A program made the translations under genes and the position numbers. The notes under the pieces were generated by a model. That model searched no databases and was not told the origin of the DNA. It saw nothing but the letters and a program-made list of their open reading frames with translations. Shown here piece after piece: positions 5,800 through 5,828 of a DNA stretch of 5,828 nt; the first letter of the stretch is position 1; every line of letters begins with the position of its first letter. The stretch lies in contig CAAGQX010000038.1 of assembly GCA_900772235.1 (NCBI GenBank), forward strand, positions 1-5,828, given 5' to 3'. Origin of the DNA: Clostridia bacterium (GTDB taxonomy: Bacteria; Bacillota; Clostridia; TANB77; CAG-508).

Positions 5800-5828
5800 A
5801 AATACAAAAACACATTATTGAATTTGTA

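Noticed and set aside
1..5828. CRISPR array, intact insertion sequence, toxin-antitoxin or defence genes
   Set aside because: No spaced direct repeats and no transposase, nuclease or toxin motifs were found on either strand.

Overview
The window is AT-rich, single-replicon bacterial DNA with Firmicutes/Clostridia character. Ribosome binding sites are strong GGAGG/AAGGAG types, promoters match SigA closely (two are TTGATT-17-TATAAT), arginine is encoded almost only by AGA/AGG, and the families present (DUF378, DUF4363, DUF421, RumA-type methyltransferase) are typical of that group. No species can be named from the sequence alone. There is no CRISPR array, no intact mobile element and no rRNA.

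Layout: a terminator-like hairpin (23-63) is followed on the minus strand by an extended short-chain dehydrogenase (78-1082) and a 23S rRNA uracil-C5 methyltransferase of the RumA/RlmD/RlmCD type (1185-2546), which has its own consensus promoter. A small DUF378 membrane protein (2667-2861, plus) ends at a strong terminator. A short gap with a 24-nt palindrome separates it from a complete tRNA-Leu(UAG) gene (minus, 3045-3128) that has its own promoter and terminator. A sodium/dicarboxylate-type symporter (3338-4576, plus) has a clear promoter and a terminator shared with the convergent operon. That minus-strand operon holds a DUF421/YetF-family membrane protein (5026-5702) followed 12 nt later by a DUF4363 protein (4621-5013). 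A REP-like GC-rich palindrome lies near the right edge.

The genes are mostly independent housekeeping or membrane functions; only DUF421 and DUF4363 look like a two-gene unit.

The most interesting signal is in the DUF421 gene. It reads as one 224-residue protein only if the ribosome moves +1 twice. At both places the in-frame codon is CGG, and dropping its C gives a GGN glycine codon that fits the glycine I expect in this family. These are the only two in-frame CGG triplets I can find in about 1,600 codons. All 37 or so arginines in the window use AGA, AGG or (twice) CGA, although CGG occurs repeatedly out of frame. This suggests that CGG may be unassigned or shift-prone in this organism. 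Two ordinary mutations or assembly errors remain the main alternative.
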